Positions 44,059 through 56,091 are shown, counted from the first letter of the stretch. The stretch: DNA of 64,000 bases from Rhabdophis nuchalis (GCA_039707465.1 CM077643.1:248563919-248627918); one strand, 5' to 3'. Notes: generated by a model from the letters alone, not told the origin. Numbers and translations are program-made.

Positions 44059-44460
44059 TTTATTCATTAAACATAAAACTCAGTCAACTGAACATTTAAA
44101 AATGCATCACAAATATCATTGACTGGCGCTGATGGTTGATACGGGTTGCTGCCAGCATCCTAGGTGTCAACCAAATATCTTCTTAAAATGTACAATGTTC
44201 CGAGTAGCTCAGTTTTTTGCAGTTCCACTGGTGTTACTGAAGGAAGCTGCAATTTCTTAATGTATTTTGTAAAATTCTTGGACATGGTACCAAGTACCCT
44301 GATGACAATGGGTATCACTGTTACGTGTTTCATCCATAACCATGTAGTTTCGATGGCCACGTAGCGATATTTCATGAGTCTTTCCAATTCTTTTTCTTCG
44401 ACTCTGGCATTTCCTGGTACAGTGATATCAATAAATTGTTTTCAACAACTGTAATATCTG
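44059..44460 (-). pseudogene. Non-LTR retrotransposon C-terminus (R4/Dong-like?)
   Basis: A minus-strand open segment at 44160-44387, extended upstream in another frame (ITVPGNARVEEKELERLMKY), reads VAIETTWLWMKHVTVIPIVI, RVLGTMSKNFTKYIKKLQL and VELQKTELLGTLYILRRYLV. The order 'VPG.ARV..KE.EK..KY ... VIPIVIG.LG ... QK..LLGT..ILR' is a recurrent C-terminal module of vertebrate non-LTR elements. The clade assignment is tentative. Confidence 0.65.
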
Positions 44461-47019
44461 TTATGTTGTGTTCCAAATGTTGCTCTGTCTGAATTCAAAA
44501 GTCCCATTATTATAGTTATTGTTATCATCTTTTGTTTATTTTATTGTTCAGTGTGCAATATAATCAATAAAATTAAACATTAAAATCAGAATAATTTAGG
44601 ATTAAAAGTTTTTAAATGATAAAAACAACATTATAAACATGCCAGAAGCCGAAGAATTTCAAGTTAGGGGATTGGAGTTGTAAATACAGGCAGTGGGGTG
44701 GGGAGGTTCATGTGGCCGGCAAGCCTCATGTTGTGGCTGCCAGCATCCAGCGGAGCTAGTGGTAGACTCAGAAATTGAGGGGGTTGAGGTGGGTTAGGGT
44801 TAGTCATGGGCCAGTCCTGGAGTCTGGGAAAGGATCTGATGAGTGTGTCAGAGTTGGAGATGGGGCCAGGGTCATCCAACACTTATCAGTTGCCTTTGGA
44901 GTTGGATATCAGTGGGGAGAAGAACAGCTGGAGCCTGTTCCTGATGTGTGCATGTGCAGGAGAATGGAACAATTAAGGAACAAGGGCCGACTCAGGAGTA
45001 AAGCCACAGGTGGATGGTGAATGGCCCCTCCCATAAAGAATAAAGAGGAGCAAAAGGGGAGTGGAGTTTGCAGGAGACAATTAGTTCATTTCATTAGGGT
45101 GAAGATCTGTTCCTGACTTCTTGCCAAGTAATTACTGCTACAGTGTGGCGTTTGAAAGATATCGGCCTGGCAGCTCTCCAAGCCTGATAAAGATCTGTAG
45201 TTGTGAAATCTCATGAAAGACTGTTTGCCGGGACTTTCCTGGAGAGGAATTCCCTTTAACCTAAATAAAAGGGATTTTATCAGGACGAGGAATCTGCTTC
45301 ATGATCTTGGGAAGCCTAGGTCAGAACAGTTGTGTGGGCCTCTGTGTCCCACATGCAAGACTCTGCAGTCAGGTTTTGATCTCTTTGGGGAAGCCCAGGA
45401 GTCTGGGGGTGTTCCTCAACTCTATGGGCAAGATGTTCCACGATTTCAACAAATATCCAGAAAAATATATTATCTATGAATAAAGATGTGTAGAAGCTCA
45501 TTCCTGTGAGCAAGATGGACAAACTAGTGCTCGACTCCACGTTATAGAAGTAGGAGTTCCTTTAGCTCATGAAGGCTTTGCTTGAAATTTAATTGAAGTG
45601 AATCCCACTCCCCAAATTACCACCCTCATCAATATTGGGTTAGAATGACAATGATCAATCCTTTCACTATTATCACTACTATTCTGTTTAGTAATTAGAG
45701 GAAAAAAGAGGCAATTCTTTTATCCCCCCCAAAAGGACCAGATTGCCAATATGATGAGCCTGGGGTATCTGGGACAGTTGAAAGATAGGATGATGAGCCT
45801 ACCAATCTAAATTTAAAAACAACAATGACAGCAAAAATGTATTAATAAAACATTTTCCACAAAGCTGTGTAAATACACCGGAGGGCTCTAAACCATTCGC
45901 AAAGGGAATGTTTGTGAATGGGGAGGTTGATGTGGGGGGGGAGCAAAATGCTAAAATGACCTTGTGATTTTCATGGACTCCCTGCCTGTTTAAGAATGTT
46001 TCCTAAAAAACATCGGAAGGAGCAGAACGTCCCAGGGTGCAAGAAACCAAGGTCAGCCTCGGATTCCCATGCTGCCATTTGATTGTCCCTGGGTGTGAAA
46101 AGAAACAACGGAAAGTGGAAGCCTTTTGTCAGAAGAGAAAGAGAAACAGAAGAGAGGAGAACAAAACCTAATTTCTGAAATATATGCTCAGCTTTTAAGT
46201 AGTCCAAGCCAGGGCCTTAGCCATGGTTAATGAACCTTTGGCCCTGGCCCATGTCCCAGCGATTCTTCCTTTTGTACTCCCATCCTACTGCTGTGTCTCT
46301 GCCGGAGACACTTGGATCCTCAGAAGCGACAACACTCCTTATGATCAAACGTATAGGAAGGAGGAGGGGGGGGGTTGAGGGGTGGTGGATAGGATCTCAT
46401 GCTGGCTATAATGGATACATCTGGCCTTGCCGTGTTTGTCCATCATATCCAGTGTTTGCTCTGAGCAGCACGGTGGAGAGCTTGGAGCAGCATGTGTGAG
46501 CCGGAGTACGTGGGAGAAGAGTCCAAGTGGCAGTGCCCTTGCAGGGACTTGCCTACATCCCTGCTAAGTGAATGCTCTCTTTCCCTTCCCCACAACTCCT
46601 TTTGCCATGTTTATCACAATTCACTTTGTAGTCAGATGAATGGAATCGCTGGGAAAAGGAATGTCACTCCCGATGAGTGTTGTTTTTACAACATCATAAA
46701 TCTACTGGCCGTTTGTTGAGGTTTTTTGGAGGGAAGAGGAACCGTGCAGGCAACTCTTAGCGTGACTTATTTATCCATAGAGGCGTGTGTTACTCTGCTC
46801 CTATCTACTGTAAATGGAGGAATCAAATGCTGGCATTGAAAAATCTATAGAGCCGTGCATGGTATCGTCAATATCTGCCAATAATTCCACATCGATAAGT
46901 TTGCCTTAACTAAGAACAATTCCAGATGATAAGTCTTAAACTGATACTTGCTAGAAACCTGCTTCCTAGATTTCAAATTCTGGCAGCAATGCTGATCGGA
47001 TGGTGTATCTTGATGGTGG
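44461..47019. other. Unique or unclassified DNA
   Basis: No coding gene. 44660-45290 (for example GAAGAACAGCTGGAGCCTGT, GGCCCCTCCCATAAAGAATA, GATATCGGCCTGGCAGCTCT, ACCTAAATAAAAGGGATTTT) has the feel of a moderately repeated LTR-like element with two AATAAA-type signals. I cannot prove repetition inside this window. 45290-47019 is unique. Confidence 0.4.
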
Positions 47020-47217
47020 ATTCTACTCAGTAATGGTTTTCTCTTACCTTCGCTACTGGTTTGGAGTGCGCACAGCACTTCTGCACATGTGCAGAACCGT
47101 CTGTGCATGTGCAGACCATCAGTGATGATGTCTGGGCAGGTAGGCAGAGCCTCCCACCACCGCTACTGTTTTGCCTGAACCGGGGCGATCTGGCAGAATA
47201 CCACCTCTGATTCTACT
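47020..47217. mobile_element. hAT MITE, TSD ATTCTACT
   Basis: Element 47028-47209 starts CAGTAATGGTTTTCTC and ends CAGAATACCACCTCTG. Perfect duplications ATTCTACT are at 47020-47027 and 47210-47217. The interior has TACTGGTTTGGAGTGCGCAC, CTTCTGCACATGTGCAGAA and TGCCTGAACCGGGGC, shared with 12450-12605. Confidence 0.9.
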
Positions 47218-47327
47218 GCTTTTTTATCCATTTCATTTGTGCCACAAAAACAACCTCCGATTCAAAGACACTGGCTTTGTCTTTGAAATGTGTGGTTTCC
47301 ATTTACATGAGCAAACAACACCCAGTG

Positions 47328-47400
47328 AGCATAGAATCAGAATTTGGAAAGATCTTAAAACTCATCAAGTCCAGCCTCTTCCTTGCTCACAGTGAACACT
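47328..47400 (-). mobile_element. Possible old CR1 3' end (minus)
   Basis: AGAATCAGAATTTGGAAAGA, TCATCAAGTCCAGCCTCTT and CTTGCTCACAGTG resemble an eroded CR1 tail. Weakly supported. Confidence 0.4.
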
Positions 47401-47459
47401 GAAGGACCATTGGCATGGAAGCCACATTATCCTGGCATACGTTTTGCTATCATTTAAGC

Positions 47460-48120
47460 TGAAAGGGGGAGAAGGGCAAACAAATTCTTATCAATTTCCC
47501 CCGGCTTATAGAGCTGATTGATGCACAGTCTTGTGATGTTATTTGGGGTAAGTTTGAGCCTGATAGTTTGGAGGAAGTGAACAGGAAACTTAGAATTGTA
47601 GTCCTAGACACCTGTATATTAGATCCATCCCTTTCCTTATTGGTCAAGGCCACTAGGAATGGAGCATGTGGGTGGATCCATGCAATACTAAATACCTCTC
47701 TGTCAGAGGAGATGATTCCACTGGCTCTAAAAGAGGCAGTGAAGTGCCCCCTTCTCAAGAGTCCATTCTAAGACCTAGACAATCTGGACAATTTTCATAG
47801 ACAGTGTTCACCTTTCTACTTCTAGGGAAGGTTGTTGAAAAAGTGGTAAGCCTCCACCTTTAGAGGGTCATGGACAAAGTAGATGATCTGGACCATTTCC
47901 AGTCAAAATTCATACTGTGGTACAATCCTGAGATGAGTGTAGTCATATTTGTTGATTAGTTGCAGTGAGCTTGAAAGGGTCATGTTGCATCTACCCTGGT
48001 TCTCCTCAGCCGCCTTTGATACCATCAACCATAGTATCATTCTGGACTAGCTGAGAGGTTTAGGAACTGGAGGTACCATTTTACAATGGTTCTCCACCTC
48101 GATTCAATGCTAGTCCCAAT
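47460..48120 (+). pseudogene. L2-like reverse-transcriptase fragment
   Basis: Plus-strand translation in shifting frames gives GWIHAILNTSLSEEMIPLAL, KEAVKCPLLKSPF, then about 200 bp on SAAFDTINHSIIL. These are the fingers/palm start of L2/CR1-type reverse transcriptase ('N.SL..G..P..LK.A...PLLKK', 'SAAFDT.DH..L'). The first metal-binding Asp motif (AAFDT) is recognisable. Several stops make it a pseudogene. It ends at the start of the Helitron-like segment. Confidence 0.75.
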
Positions 48121-48125
48121 CAGTA

Positions 48126-48129
48126 TCTA

Positions 48130-48171
<42 letters not shown>

Positions 48172-48492
48172 CGTTCCAGGATAACTCTGTAACTTTGAGC
48201 AATTTCAACCAAACTTGGTTCACAGATGACTTACTCTCTGGAAATAAACACTGTGGGGGTAAGACACCCCTAACACCCCTTGATGTGTGTGATCTGTTAA
48301 GATACAGTCTGTTGTTTCTTAAAAGGGCATCTACTGTACAGCACAGTGGAGTTGCCATGATAACGGCTTCACAGTATCCAACAAGGAGGGCTCCTTTTGG
48401 TAAGGGGAAAAATCTGACATTAGAAATTATGTTTGGTCCAGACATGTTCCCCCCATAAATAAATACCTGGGCAACGCTGGGGTATCAGCTAG
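48126..48492 (+). mobile_element. Helitron-like non-autonomous element (putative)
   Basis: It begins TCTATCTG after an A, and is followed by a GT microsatellite (48132-48170). The interior reads AACTTTGAGCAATTTCAACC, AAACTTGGTTCACAGATGAC and GGGTAAGACACCCCTAACAC. The end is CCTGGGCAACGCTGGG (stem of five pairs including two G-T pairs, loop GCAACG), a few bases, then CTAG (48489-48492) followed by T. A 5' TC, a 3' hairpin and CTAG with A|T flanks are Helitron hallmarks. It has no RepHel gene. The exact 5' end is uncertain. Confidence 0.5.
48132..48170 (+). repeat. GT dinucleotide repeat
   Basis: About 19 GT units, lying near the 5' end of the Helitron-like element. Confidence 0.95.
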
Positions 48493-48811
48493 TTGGTGAT
48501 AAAGAAGCAGTGAAAGCCCCAGGACCCTGGGTTTTTTGGTGCCTAAGAGTTCCTCCCTCTCTACTCTCTTTTTCAATATCTACAAGAAATTACTGAGTAA
48601 AATCATCCATTAGTACAGGATGAGATATCATCAATATGCTTTGCCCTTGGATCTTCAAGGGAAATTTCATGTTATATCCCAATGTGGAGTCTGTAAGGAT
48701 CTGGTTGGGAAAGAACAGGTAGCAGTTTCCTGGAAGTAGATACAGCAGGTTTGGCCCATAATGAGAAGTGCTGGACTCCTCAACCCATGTGTTCTTCTTC
48801 CTTAGCCTCCA

Positions 48812-49250
48812 CTCAGGGAGAGGCTGCTGGGGGTTCGTAGGGATTCTGTGCCGTTCAGAGAACCCCCAAATCCCACTCCTGGCTGGTCCCGTCCACCCCT
48901 CCCCTCCCAGGAGTCCTCATGTGGCCCATTTTGGATGCAGATAAGTGCAGGGCGAAGGTTCAAGGAGGGCCAAAAAACAGCCTACTGGGAGTTCGGGAAG
49001 GTCAGAAATGGGCCTGTTTCTGGCCTCCAGAGGGCCTCTGTAGCCTAAGGAGGCTGTTTTCGACCTCCCGGAGGCTTGAGGGAAACCTCCAAAGCCTGGG
49101 GAGAGCAAAAATGTCCCTCCTATTGGTAAAGGAGGCTGACTAGACCACACCCATCATGGCCATGCTCACCCAGCAGCTGGGCAGAGAACCCTTTGCTAAC
49201 CCTTTGCTAAACTTTGCTAACCCTTTTGAAGCCCATCCCTTCCTCCACCC
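48812..49250. mobile_element. hAT-like MITE, ends unclear
   Basis: It contains the GC-rich modules seen in the hAT MITEs (GGCCTCCAGAGGGCCTCTGT, TCGACCTCCCGGAGGCTTGA, AAAGCCTGGGGAGAGCAAAA, ACCACACCCATCATGGCCAT). The right end reads CCTTTTGAAGCCCATCCCT. The left end near CAGGGAGAGGCTGCTGG is diverged. No clear duplication found. Confidence 0.6.
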
Positions 49251-49434
49251 CTTTTGCCTTATTGTTGAATAGAACCAAAACTGAAATTAGTTAGGTTTGG
49301 TAAGTTATCCTAGACCACATTGATTTGAAAATTCTCCAATCAATTTAATTTCAAGTTAAATTTCAAGTTTCAGTTGCTTTTTTCAATGCATGCTGACATT
49401 TAAAATCTAATTGTTAACATGCCAGCTCACAAAT

Positions 49435-50126
49435 ATGACTCAGATACACATGTAAAAAAGCTTTTTTTTAAAAAAAGGATTCGAATACAGAGCATATAGG
49501 CGATTTTAAAGATCAATATTCCATTGTAGCCAGAATGTTTCCTTTTAGGACTAATGGATACATAGTTAAAAATATAGAAGATTATTTCAATGTTTGGTTA
49601 CTGAAAGGAGAGTACTACTGTATATGCGCAGACAAGGAAAGATTTGACTTTATCCACTATGGAGGAATGCTTAATGAAGTTGGCAGATTTTGCTGAAATG
49701 TATAAATTGATTTCGTTGATTAGAAATCAGACATCTGACATCATCTACTGGACTGATGATTTAAAACTTGCTATGAGTTTTTGTGTAAAAATGAAAAAGT
49801 TTATGATTTATGATTTTGATTATTAGATAGGATAGATTATAATTATAGAAAAAATAATGTGACATAACTTTAGAGAAAGACGTTAAAATGTATCTGTACT
49901 TATAACTGCTGGGAAGAATATTGGAAGCCACTTTTCCTATTCTCCCCCCCCCCCCCCCTCTCTTTTCTATTTCTCTTTAATACTTCTTCTTTTGTTACAT
50001 GTTTTTCTTTTACTTTGGCTTCCTTTTCTTTTTTTACTCCTATTTCATATTAGTTTGAGTTAGTCTTTATCTTGTTTAAAAGTTTCCTAAAATATATTTT
50101 AAGACAACAACAAACATGACTCAGAT
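49435..50126 (+). mobile_element. L1 LINE 3' end (plus), TSD ATGACTCAGAT
   Basis: A 5'-truncated L1 of ~670 bp (49446-50115) flanked by ATGACTCAGAT at 49435-49445 and 50116-50126. It contains the ORF2 C-terminal remnant, a 3' UTR with a long C run (49946-49960) and a T/C-rich section (TTTTCTTTTACTTTGGCTTC), ending AAAATATATTTTAAGACAAC. Confidence 0.72.
49644..49826 (+). pseudogene. L1 ORF2 C-terminal remnant
   Basis: Sixty codons: LSTMEECLMKLADFAEMYKL, ISLIRNQTSDII. This resembles the last part of L1 ORF2, where a 'EEW..KL.E.AE..KLT.LI' segment precedes the stop. The endonuclease and RT domains are absent. Confidence 0.65.
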
Positions 50127-50354
50127 TCATGTCCTATATAGACCAACAAAAACATTCAATTTTCACTGAACCAGTAGGAAAAGGCATTATTAGCAGCAGC
50201 ACAGATAAATCTCCATTGGGGCGATACAGAAGGAGTATAATAGCTGGCTACTTTAAAAGACTATGGCTGGGAATTGAAAAAGGCAGATGAGCGTGGCCCA
50301 AAATGAGCAGATTAAAGCCTTCAGTTCAGGCTCTAAACTCATTCACCCAGCTCA

Positions 50355-50691
50355 GATAGGAATAATAAAACAACAAGAGTTGGAAGGAGATCTTCTAGTC
50401 CAATCTTCTAAGCAGGAAACCCTATGCCATTCTGGACAAATGGCTGTTCAGTATCTTAGAAACCTCACAACTCACAAGTTGTTCCACTTATTAATTGTTC
50501 TTTTGGGAAATTCCTCCTTATTTCTAGGTTGATTCTCTTCTTGATTAGTTTCCATCCATTGCTTCCTTTTCTGCCTTCAGATGCTTTGGAGAGTAGGTTG
50601 ACCCCCCCCCTCTTCTATGTGACATCCCTTCAAATATTGGAACACATTCATTCTGGAAGTCCCCTTGTTCAGACACACAAATCCCTTTCCT
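50355..50691 (-). mobile_element. CR1 LINE 3' end (minus)
   Basis: AAGAGTTGGAAGGAGATCTT, AGCAGGAAACCCTATGCCAT, AAGTTGTTCCACTTATTAAT, TTAGTTTCCATCCATTGCTT and TTCAAATATTGGAACACATT are CR1 blocks in reverse, covering the 3' UTR and the end of the RT frame. The right end abuts the next hAT element. Confidence 0.82.
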
Positions 50692-50955
50692 CAGGGGTGG
50701 GTTCTGGCTGGCTTTACTGCCGGTTCGCTCATGCGTGCGCTGGATACACAATTCAATTAAAATTGTTCTGCGCATGCGCAGAACTCAAAAACAGGATGGC
50801 GTTGGTGATGGCGGCGGTGATGGCGGCAACCAGGGAACCGGTTTGAGGGCATGGCAGGCCTGGGTTGTTGCCGGTTTCAGTGACCCAGCCCGCCATACCA
50901 CTGCCGGTTTGGCCGAACCAGGCTGAACCGGTAGGAAACCACCTCTGCCTTTACT
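50684..50955. mobile_element. hAT MITE, TSD CCTTTCCT/CCTTTACT
   Basis: Element 50692-50947 starts CAGGGGTGGGTTCTGGCTGG and ends CCGGTAGGAAACCACCTCTG. Flanks CCTTTCCT and CCTTTACT match 7 of 8. The interior has TACTGCCGGTTCGCTCATGC, TTCTGCGCATGCGCAGAA (perfect palindrome) and GATGGCGGCGGTGATGGCGG. Confidence 0.87.
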
Positions 50956-52277
50956 CACAAATGGATAAACTTCATAGAAAAGCCAGTCTGGTGGGTCTGT
51001 AAGAGCTTCAGAGATGGAGCAGTGCACTGATTTTTAGCTACTGCAACTGAAAGCTGAGGAAGAAATGAACAAATCTCTTGAGAAGCAGAGTAACCGAGCT
51101 AGCAATATGGCACTATAAAACGAATATGAAAGGACAGCAGCAGAAGAGGTGATTGCATCTTGCCCTTAGCCTTTTATAGATTTCAGCTGTGTGTCGCTAC
51201 TGCATTTTTCCGTGTTATTTTCATTCTCTGTAACTTTGGTAAATAACCATGCACGGGTAACAGAGTCCAAGGCATCTGAACCCTTGGAGGCTCTGAAGCG
51301 GCTGGGGCTGCTGTTCTCTGCAAGACCACCCTGTGACCAAGAAAGAAATTAGAAATGTGGAGGACTGCTGAGCACTACATTTTCACAGCAGATCAACACA
51401 CCAAGTTATTTAAGCACAGATGTTTCTGTAATTGTGATACACTGGGAAAGTTGGAGGCTCAGCATTTGGACTTCAATCGCTCCCAGATTCACACTTCCAC
51501 CTGCGTTTTGTGGTGGTCTAAAAAAAAAAACCCCTTCATGCACAGTAATGTAAACCATGTGCTAAGATGTGTTTGGCTCAGAATCCTGCTCACATCACTC
51601 CCCCCCCCCCAACACACACACTCACATACGCATACTTCTCCCAGCATTTTCTACACATCTCTAAGGTTACGGTACTTCTTTGTTTTCATTTTTAAGTTTG
51701 GCAACACGGAATAAAATGCAATGAAGCAAAATGCAATGAAACAACAGAAGTCCGAGGTAGCTCTTGAGTTAGGTTGTGTGGGGGCATGCTGGGGAAGGGA
51801 GCAAGTGGAGATAGGTCCTTCAGTGATGGATGTTCTGGGCTCAGTGAGAAATGTGTACTCTAATCCCAATTAGGCCTTGAGGACCTCTCTATGGAAACCA
51901 AATAATCTAATGCACTTAGCATCCGGTTTTCCTTAACCAAGTATTTGTGCTGCCACAAATGCGTTTGTGATCATAATAAATGTTCCTTGCCATTGGAACA
52001 TTGGTCTGTGCACAGCAGGTTGTGTATTATATTGGGGGTTCCTTGTCATTCATCTTCCTGTAATTCATGGTTGATGAGCAGACTGGATATGATTGATTGT
52101 GATGACTTAGCCTTGGAACATCTAGTGTTCCATTCTGGGAGAGCTTCCACCAATCCAATAGGATTCCCCTTCTCAAGGGTTTTAAGCCAAATTTATTATT
52201 TTGACCACCAAATGTTTGCATTCTACTGTTTGAATCATGGATTCTCATTTAACAGGAACTAAGGGAGGTCTCAAAAG
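50956..52277. other. Unique non-coding DNA
   Basis: No transposon or exon recognised; short poly-A and poly-C/CA runs near 51522 and 51600-51625. Confidence 0.5.
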
Positions 52278-52278
52278 C

Positions 52279-52642
52279 TGTTAGCATCATAAAGGTAAAG
52301 GTCCCCCTCACACATATGTGCTAGTCGTTCCCAACTCTAGGTAGCGGTGCTCACCTCCATTTAAAAGCCGAAGAGCCAGTGCTGTCTGAAGACGTCTCCG
52401 TGGTCATGTGGCTGACATGACAAAATGCTGAAGGCACACAGAACGTTGTTACCTTCCCACCAAAGTGGTTTCTATTTTGCTACTTGCATTTTTACATGCT
52501 TTCAAACTGTTGTTCTGAGACAAATACCAGGAGCTCACTCGGTTATGCGGAGCTAGGGATTCGAACCGCCCAACTGCTAACCTTTCTGATAGATAAGCTC
52601 AGCATCTCAGCCACTGAGCCACCACATCCCTGTTAGCATCAT
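52279..52642 (-). mobile_element. Sauria SINE, full length (minus), TSD TGTTAGCATCAT
   Basis: A 340-bp SINE at 52291-52630 with perfect 12-bp duplications TGTTAGCATCAT (52279-52290, 52631-52642). In sense, the head GGGATGTGGTGGCTCAGTGG has an A box (TGGCTCAGTGGCTGA, 52607-52621) and an intact B box GGTTCGAATCC (52557-52567), both RNA polymerase III promoter elements. Body and tail blocks match the copy at 18850. The intact boxes and duplication suggest it is the youngest SINE here. Confidence 0.93.
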
Positions 52643-54314
52643 GCTCTTATCTAAAAGGCAATGTATTGTATTAATTACCCAAACAACTTTTTTTTTACTC
52701 TTTCTGCCTCCTTTTTCCTATCCCCCCTCCCCCGCATAAACTTTATTATGGAGCTGGATAAGGACCTGGACTTTATGTGACAAGAGGTCAAGCCCAGTTA
52801 GCAATGGTTTAAACCTATTTTTATGTTTGATCTAAAGTTTAACCTATGATCTATTGGTGAACTTGAAGATAATCATTATTTGCTTCATTGCAATTTAATA
52901 TATTAGTCCTATGCCTTCCCTGGGTGCAGGGGGAAAAATACAACAGTAAAGAGAAGGAAATCCCAATTTAAGCATTGCTTGTCTCTAGTAATAGGGATTC
53001 AGTTGTTAGAGAGTTTTCACAAAAAAAAGACCAAAAAACAACAACCAGAAAATGACATTTTACCTAAGGCTGTATACTTTCACCATGTAAGAGGAAATTG
53101 CCTCTAATAAGGAAATGAAGAACCCTGGGATACTGTCATTTTAACAATGATCCATCAAATTATAATCTAAACCTTAATAATACATTACATGTCAATATTA
53201 CTTGAAGAATAAATCTCTGTGAAAATAAATGAACAGTTCCATGAATCTTTCTCTTTTTTCTTTTTAAAAAATGATGCTTACATTTACAGAGCTATTTAAA
53301 ATCTCCCTTTTGCTGAGAGGAACACTCATAAAATTAGCATTCTTTCTAGGTGAAACACGCCGAAGTTTACATGGCTGGTCCTTGCCAACTAACCATTATT
53401 CTTGGGACACCTCTCAAAATATTCAAGATTGTCTTTTGAACTGCCAGTTTATAATTCTTTGATATCACACCTTTACTAGATGGTTCAGATTACTTGTATT
53501 CAAAATTTGCCAGATCTGGAATCTGACCTTACTGCCTTTTCTTTTCTTTACTTTCTCCTTCCATTCACAGTTGCCAAGAGGAGCACCAGAAGTAGAATAA
53601 GTCTTATAAAAGCCACAGCATATTTGTAAAGTGAATCTCTTTCATTAGCTTAATTTTGGCACTGTTGCTTTGAATGAAAAAAAGTAACTCACAATGCTTC
53701 AAGAGTGGTTTTCATAACACTATTCTATGCAATGTTGTGGAATAAATACCCCTATCTGGAGCTGAACCCTTTCTATTCAGGCTTATCTATCATGTTTTGA
53801 GGCTGATGTGAGAGAAATAGTGGCCTGTTTCTGGCTTGCTACTAGTGAACTTTATCTATCAGACTTCGGCATTTTACAGTCCTTGGGCCACCTCTGATCC
53901 TTTGGCTGTCCCTGTCCAGCCCACATGAAGTCAATCAGAAATTATAAATCAGATATAAATAAGTGTATGTCATGCATGCAATACACCTACATTCCTCATA
54001 TTTTGAAGGAAACTGTATCTCCCCTCCCCCCCAATATATATATATATATCCTTGTGTCATTCTTGCACACTTTCAGAGCCCTCAACAACACTGCTATTTT
54101 CTCATATGGCCCCTTAAGAAAATTAATTGCCCACCGACACCATATATTAAAATTGGGCTGGGTAATATGGAATCAGTCAGCCAGGATCTTGCACTGATAT
54201 GCTAAATACATGTTGTTGTACATGTTATTATAGCTCAGGACTGTGATTTTGGATGGTGGTGGAATTTCCAGGAAGGTGGGAGAAAAGATTCAATAATTTC
54301 TACTAGACTCAGAG
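52643..54314. other. Unique non-coding DNA
   Basis: No gene or transposon recognised; a short TA run lies at 54034-54049. Confidence 0.5.
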
Positions 54315-55400
54315 AGAGAAGAAGAGAGAAAGGCAATTTATTTATTATAAAATGTATACAGTTGCTCATCTTATCAAAGGCAACTCAGGCCGCATACAAC
54401 AAGTAGGTAAAGCTACGTTTCAAAACAGAAATATAAAAAAATAAAAATCATGTATGCAGTGGTTAGAGTACTGGAGTACTCTGGAGTACTGCAGTACTGG
54501 AGGCTACTTCTGCTGATTGCCTGCTGTCTGCAATTTGGCAGTTCAAATTTCACCAGGCTCAAGGTTGACTCAGCCTTCCAGCCTTCCAGCCTTCTAAGGT
54601 AGGTAAAATGAGGACCCAAATTAATGGGGGCAAGAGGCTGACTCTGTAAACCGCTTAGAAAGGGCTATAGAGCACTATAAAGTGGTATATCAGTCTAACT
54701 ACTGTCGCTATGTTAAAAAGCAAATATGATAGAACAGAGATATAAATTAAACCCTGGGCAAAGAGAGGATAAAATTAGGCAGCTCAGCAATGGAGCCATC
54801 TAAGCATGTGTTTGGTTTCCAGAGAGATCCAGGCATGATAACAAAACCAGGTCTTGAGATCCTTCTAAAATATCAAAAGGGATAGAGCTAATTTAATTTT
54901 TTGGGGGGGTGAGGGGAAATGTTCATAATGTGGAGGCCGCAGCAGAGAAGAGATGACTCTTGGGACACTCAAAATGTAGGTCCCTAGCAAGCCCTCTGAT
55001 AGATCTAATGGGGCAGTCTAATGTAATTGGGGAGAAGTTGTTTTTCAGATAGCCTGGTCCCATATTATAAAGGCTTTAAAAAGATTTTTAAAAAACCCCA
55101 TATTGAACTGAACCCAGAAACAAACTGGTGCCCATTGCAGAACAAAGATGTAGCATATACTGTTCTTTGAGTGCACATAGCTACCCAAAACACTGCATTC
55201 TGCACCATCTGAAGCTTCCAGATACTCTTCAAGGACAGCCCCATATAGAGCACATTGCAACAGTCCAATGTGGAGGACACTAGGACATGAGTGATGAGTA
55301 GGGCTTGCCGATGCAGGAATGAGTGCAATTGCTTCACAAGATGTACATTTGCAGTATACAAACTATATATGACTGTCAGGCAATATATCTGCATCACAAT
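54315..55400 (-). mobile_element. Old L2-like LINE (minus), with nested SINE
   Basis: The 3' end at 54330-54420 (GCAATTTATTTATTATAAAA, AAAGGCAACTCAGGCCGCAT) and an RT remnant at 55065-55397 lie either side of a SINE at 54444-54716. The RT part reads VHLVKQLHSFLHRQALLITH, VLVSSTLDCCNVLYMGLSLK, SIWKLQMVQNAVF, aligned by eye with QVHLVRQLRPF ... LDYCNALYMGLPL ... LQLVQNAAA of the 14212 copy. It is more decayed than the other L2s and has a different 3' UTR, so it is an older subfamily. Confidence 0.7.
54444..54716 (+). mobile_element. tRNA-type SINE, second family (plus)
   Basis: CAGTGGTTAGAGTACTGGAG (A-box region), GGCAGTTCAAATTTCACCAG (B-box region), CAAGGTTGACTCAGCCTTCC, AAAATGAGGACCCAAATTAA, TGTAAACCGCTTAGAAAGGG, AAAGTGGTATATCAGTCTAA. 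This is the same family as 40668-40868. It sits inside the old L2-like element and contains a GGAGTACT microduplication near its start. Confidence 0.78.
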
Positions 55401-56091
55401 ACTGTTTTAAGCATGTTGGTGTGTCCTAGTCTTGAAGCCTCATATATTTCTTATTTCTTCCTGTCCTGCTTCTACTAATTCTCTCCTAGTTTTTACAAGA
55501 GACCCATGTGCTACTTCCCTACCCAAGAGGGACATGCTCTCACCTGTGTCATCAGAATCATAAAGGCCTTACTTACTACTTTTATCTGTAGCATGGTCAA
55601 ACATTCATGACGTAGAATAAAAAAATATTCAAGAGACCCCTATTGCTTTTAGCTTATTGCCCTAGAAAAATAAACTTGAAATCTATTTCACAGCAGTTGT
55701 TGATAGGTTTCTCATAAAGCTTTTAAAATCCATGTGTTTTCAAACAAATATTGTTGCATGTTGTTTTCATTTGCTGCTCCACCTTTAAAAATTTATCATC
55801 CATTTCCTGCTTTTATACATAGTCATCTTCAAAACAATTATGGCACTTTTGTTCATTAATGGTTAAAATTGATTCATTTCTTTCTTCAGTAAAGTTCCAC
55901 AAAGTGTAGAATTTGTGTAGCAAATTTATATTGGAGGAAAGGATTTAGAATCTGAAACTAAGATTATTTTTCTTAGTGTGATTAAGGCAGAATGAAGGAG
56001 ACAAAGGATGTGCTACAACAGATCCAACTGTACCAAGTATCTCATTCGTGGAGAGAATGTCTGTGTGTTTAGTGGGAACATTCTCTAGTCC
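55401..56091. other. Unique non-coding DNA
   Basis: Nothing recognised. Confidence 0.5.

Noticed and set aside
43844..44122. Poly-Met and poly-His open frames
   Set aside because: They come from the ATC/GAT trinucleotide array.
44660..45290. LTR retrotransposon
   Set aside because: The phrases look like a repeated LTR-type element, but I see no paired LTRs, primer site or duplication, so I did not call it.
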